From NCBI GenBank assembly GCA_051453625.1, contig JBOZIK010000001.1, positions 220,715,043 to 220,746,510 on the forward strand: a stretch of DNA of 31,468 bases, read 5' to 3'. The notes below the pieces were generated by a model. That model was not told the DNA's origin. It ran no database searches and saw only the letters and a list, made by a program, of their open reading frames with translations. The position numbers and the translations under genes are program-made. This DNA comes from Welwitschia mirabilis. Lineage: Eukaryota > Gnetophyta > Gnetopsida > Welwitschiales. How positions within the stretch are numbered: position 1 is the stretch's first letter; each line of letters starts with the position of its first letter. Below are positions 29,101 to 31,468 of the stretch, piece after piece.

Positions 29101-30113
29101 ATAAAGTTAAAATTGTCAAAAACTATATTTGGCTCATAATGATCATTATCATCAGAGGATTTAGACTTTTTAATAATTGCATTTGCCTTAGATGTAGATT
29201 TAATCCTGTCCCAATGTATCCAATAGAAGTCTAAGGTATGACCACTTCTTCCACATTGTGAGCATTGATATTTGTTTTTATTTTAAGTAGCAGTATGATA
29301 AACGTACTTCTTATTTGATGGAATATAATTAGGATTCTTTGTTATTATTGCAAAGCCTTATCCTTATCATAATATGTCGTTTTTAATGGATGAGAGTTAT
29401 AAGAAAACTATTTATGTTTAGAAGGAGATCCATGAGTATGAGAAAGTTTACAAACTGTATTAGAGGGTAACAAGCCTGAGAAGTTAAATTAAGCTTATAC
29501 CATAATAAGATTCTTGCTAAGAATCTCAAATTTTATATTAGAAGACTGCCTTCTTCTATGAAGAGATAGGATATAGCTATGAAGAAAGGGATTTTCCAAA
29601 TAACAACGAACTAGATCAACATAATTTATGCAAATTTTCTAGGTTAAATCTATCTTAGTAATCTTACTTTTAATATCCATGCTCTGAGCTAAAAGCTAAT
29701 GCATTTTACCCCTTTCATAGTGAAGTTTGTTTATTTTTGTAATGATATTTATTAATTCAAGATCATTCTTTGCATAAAAGGTGTCCCATAAAGCATAATA
29801 GCTAGAATAATAAGACTTATTTATATCAGCCAAATTTTTGTGTGTAGTGACCATTAATTTTTTCATGATCTCTATAAGCTTGTAATTAATGGCTTTCCAT
29901 GCCTTTTATTCATTTGAATCTTAAAAAGTAACATGCTCTTCTTCAAAGAAATCTGTATCATAAATGTATGTTGTTGATATAAAATCTTCATTTTAATCCT
30001 CTCAACACTGATCATCAAGTAATATCACCTTATGATTAGATATGATTCTAATAGTCAAGACTAGTGTAAAACTCTCTAACAGGATTTGGAATCTACCTTT
30101 TAATATCGAAGCC
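29060..30113 (-). pseudogene. Element D copia gag
   Basis: A start Met at 30113 is followed by 'MASILKGRFQILLES'. Further on come 'KAWKAINYKLIEIMKKLM' (about 29905-29850), 'YALWDTFYAKNDLELINI' (about 29790-29735) and 'INKLHYERGKMH', matching the copia gag pattern A-K-E-x-W-D-x-L-x-x-x-Y and L-x-x-L-x-x-M-K-M. The knuckle 'CSQCGRSGHTLDFYW' (about 29268-29225) keeps C-x2-C-x4-H-x4 but ends in Tyr in place of the last Cys. A Ser/Lys-rich linker joins it to the protease. Stops and at least two frameshifts are present. Confidence 0.7.
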
Positions 30114-30518
30114 ATGATGAAGATTAAGAAAGAGAGAGAGAAGGGTTAACAAGTTATGAGGTAAAGTTGATTTTCAAAGGAATCTTTCTTACATCTGCTA
30201 CTAAAAAAAATCGATCTATCTAACACACAAAGAAAACTCATCAAACCCAAAGAGGAAAAATGAAAAACAAATGTATAGTCACAACACAAAAATAAAAAGA
30301 GGTCATGACAGAGAGGTACAATCACTATGAAAATAAATGAATCCCAAAAATTCGAGTGATCCAATCAAATCATAATGTGTGATAAGTAGGACAAATCCCC
30401 CTTAAACCTCACAAAACCTATGCACATAAGAAAAAGTAAGGTAATTTTTTTAAAGAGTTTTTACTGTGATTGAGCATAAATTTTAACATAATGGGGCCTA
30501 ATTTGATTATTAGGTGAT
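30114..30518. other. Unassigned sequence upstream of element D
   Basis: The leader and 5' LTR of element D would be expected here. A GA run (gaaagagagagagaaggg, about 30127-30144) lies just before the gag start, but no copia primer site (tRNA-iMet complement) or LTR pair is visible. The minus-strand frame 30146-30364 encodes a Phe-rich product of no known type and looks like chance. Confidence 0.4.
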
Positions 30519-30603
30519 TGTTGTAATGCAAATTTATGCAATGTTTCATGCCTTGATTTAAATCCTGTTAATTACAATAAGATGCACAAATATAGCACGC
30601 TAG
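30519..30603 (+). repeat. Possible start of a plus-strand LTR
   Basis: TGTTGTAATGCAAATTTAT at 30519-30537 matches the first 19 bases of the element B LTRs (TGTTGTGATGTAAATTTAT and TGTTACAATGCCAATTTAT) with two or three differences. Similarity does not continue clearly beyond, and the sequence enters an N gap at 30604. Confidence 0.3.
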
Positions 30604-30911
30604 NNNNNNNNNNNNNNNNNNNNNNNNNNNNNNNNNNNNNNNNNNNNNNNNNNNNNNNNNNNNNNNNNNNNNNNNNNNNNNNNNNNNNNNNNNNNNNNNN
30701 NNNNNNNNNNNNNNNNNNNNNNNNNNNNNNNNNNNNNNNNNNNNNNNNNNNNNNNNNNNNNNNNNNNNNNNNNNNNNNNNNNNNNNNNNNNNNNNNNNNN
30801 NNNNNNNNNNNNNNNNNNNNNNNNNNNNNNNNNNNNNNNNNNNNNNNNNNNNNNNNNNNNNNNNNNNNNNNNNNNNNNNNNNNNNNNNNNNNNNNNNNNN
30901 NNNNNNNNNNN
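30604..30911. other. 308-base N gap
   Basis: Undetermined sequence; frames called across it have no meaning. Confidence 0.95.
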
Positions 30912-31468
30912 TTAAAGATATAAAAGGCATCTGTATCACAAAGTAGTCGTTCCTTAATGGAGGATACGCCATCCAACACCAAGGTAACATCTCTCTGGAT
31001 TACAAGATTGTTCTTCAGTCCCAAGATCTCCTATCACAAGAATATCAGGTACTGTCGAAGATGATTAGGATCAAAGAGAAGACCTTTATTTATAAATAGA
31101 AAGGAAAAAGGAACTAACAAAAAGGTAAAGTAGAAACTCTAGCTAACATGCAAGGGAAAGTCATAAATAACAGGCGACAACTCTGGAATACATTCTGTAA
31201 AAGTGATAGAGAACAGTGTCATCCTTCTAGTTGTCTAAATGATGGAAGAGATAATAAATATTGACAATGAGTTATCTACTTAGCTTTCAGTTTAATTGTC
31301 TGTGACCTGCATGCAAACTGTCGTCGACTATTTCTAGAGATGTTGTCCACTATTATCGTCTAAAATATAAGGTGGATGATGAGGTCTGATAAGAAGGTCT
31401 TTAGTTTAACTACAAGTTATTTGGAAAGGATATTATCATATGCTCAATTGGGGTTATTGTCCTGCATA
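30912..31468 (-). repeat. LTR of an Athila-like element related to B, minus strand, incomplete
   Basis: The complement of 30925-31052 aligns with the middle of the element B LTR (about 17968-18080): gatattcttgtgat, then ttaccttggtgttg, then 'gtatcctccattaaggaacg' and ctactttgt occur in the same order. A TATAAATA box is on the minus strand at 31087-31094, at a distance from the shared block similar to that in B. The farther part (31100-31468) does not match B closely. The window edge and the N gap cut both ends. It belongs to another element or is a solo LTR. Confidence 0.65.

Larger units (their letters stand above)
28190..30113 (-). mobile_element. Element D: Ty1/copia remnant lacking integrase, minus strand
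   Basis: Reading leftwards: a copia gag from the start Met at 30113, a CCHC-like knuckle near 29270-29230, protease with motif near 29057, the sequence after protease near 28880-28830, and then, without integrase, the beginning of the copia RT at about 28420-28200. Order and motifs are those of a Ty1/copia gag-pol. No LTRs or primer site are identified. Roughly 3 kb of pol present in intact relatives is missing. Confidence 0.75.

Noticed and set aside
1-31468. tRNA, rRNA, CRISPR or prokaryotic defence system.
   Set aside because: No cloverleaf, rRNA core, regular direct-repeat/spacer array or bacterial gene was recognised; the content is plant retroelement.

Overview
This window looks like repeat-dense nuclear DNA from a flowering plant, probably a draft scaffold. 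It is very AT-rich, CpG is scarce, five N gaps break it (15922-16021, 16351-16378, 21391-21400, 23374-23473, 30604-30911), and almost everything recognisable is decayed transposable-element sequence of plant type. The main family is Athila-like Ty3/gypsy, recognised by gag and protease motifs, a primer site resembling the tRNA-Asp complement, and a long non-pol stretch after integrase. The species cannot be named from the sequence. I see no intact host gene, tRNA, rRNA, CRISPR array or bacterial-type operon.

Layout. 1-2325: 3' part of gag, protease and reverse transcriptase of a plus-strand Athila-like element (A), cut at the RT/RNase H boundary. 2333-2456: degenerate tandem repeat of about 18 bp. 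2640-3203: fragment of a plant LINE-type ORF1 (DUF4283-like). 3697-4413: small non-autonomous element packed with TTAAGGCATTT/AAATGCCTTAA palindromes, with a CACTA-like right end. 4440-5730 (minus): ghost of a plant transposon-type protein. 6160-7330: irregularly repeated motif of unknown origin. 8013-18659: a nearly full-length Athila-like element (B) with two LTRs of about 1.25 kb, primer site, gag, protease, RT, RNase H, integrase and a long 3' region. 19307-26535 (minus): a second, related but distinct gypsy element (C), tail-to-tail with B and broken in its protease/gag region by a segment carrying a 66-bp satellite. 27912-28050: a 34-bp tandem repeat. 28190-30113 (minus): a Ty1/copia remnant (D) with gag, protease and the start of RT but no integrase. 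30912-31468 (minus): an LTR related to that of B, reaching the window edge.

How the parts relate. The genes are not a working system: all four elements carry stops and frameshifts. The changes are mostly of the kind expected from deamination of methylated cytosine. All four have a damaged protease active-site motif, B has also lost the first RT catalytic Asp and the first integrase Asp, and C has lost the three Cys of its gag zinc knuckle. The window reads as a nested graveyard of silenced retroelements. The less explained parts are the 66-bp GTCGAC satellite and its flanking duplication, the repeated motif at 6160-7330, and the conserved 3' block shared by B and C.
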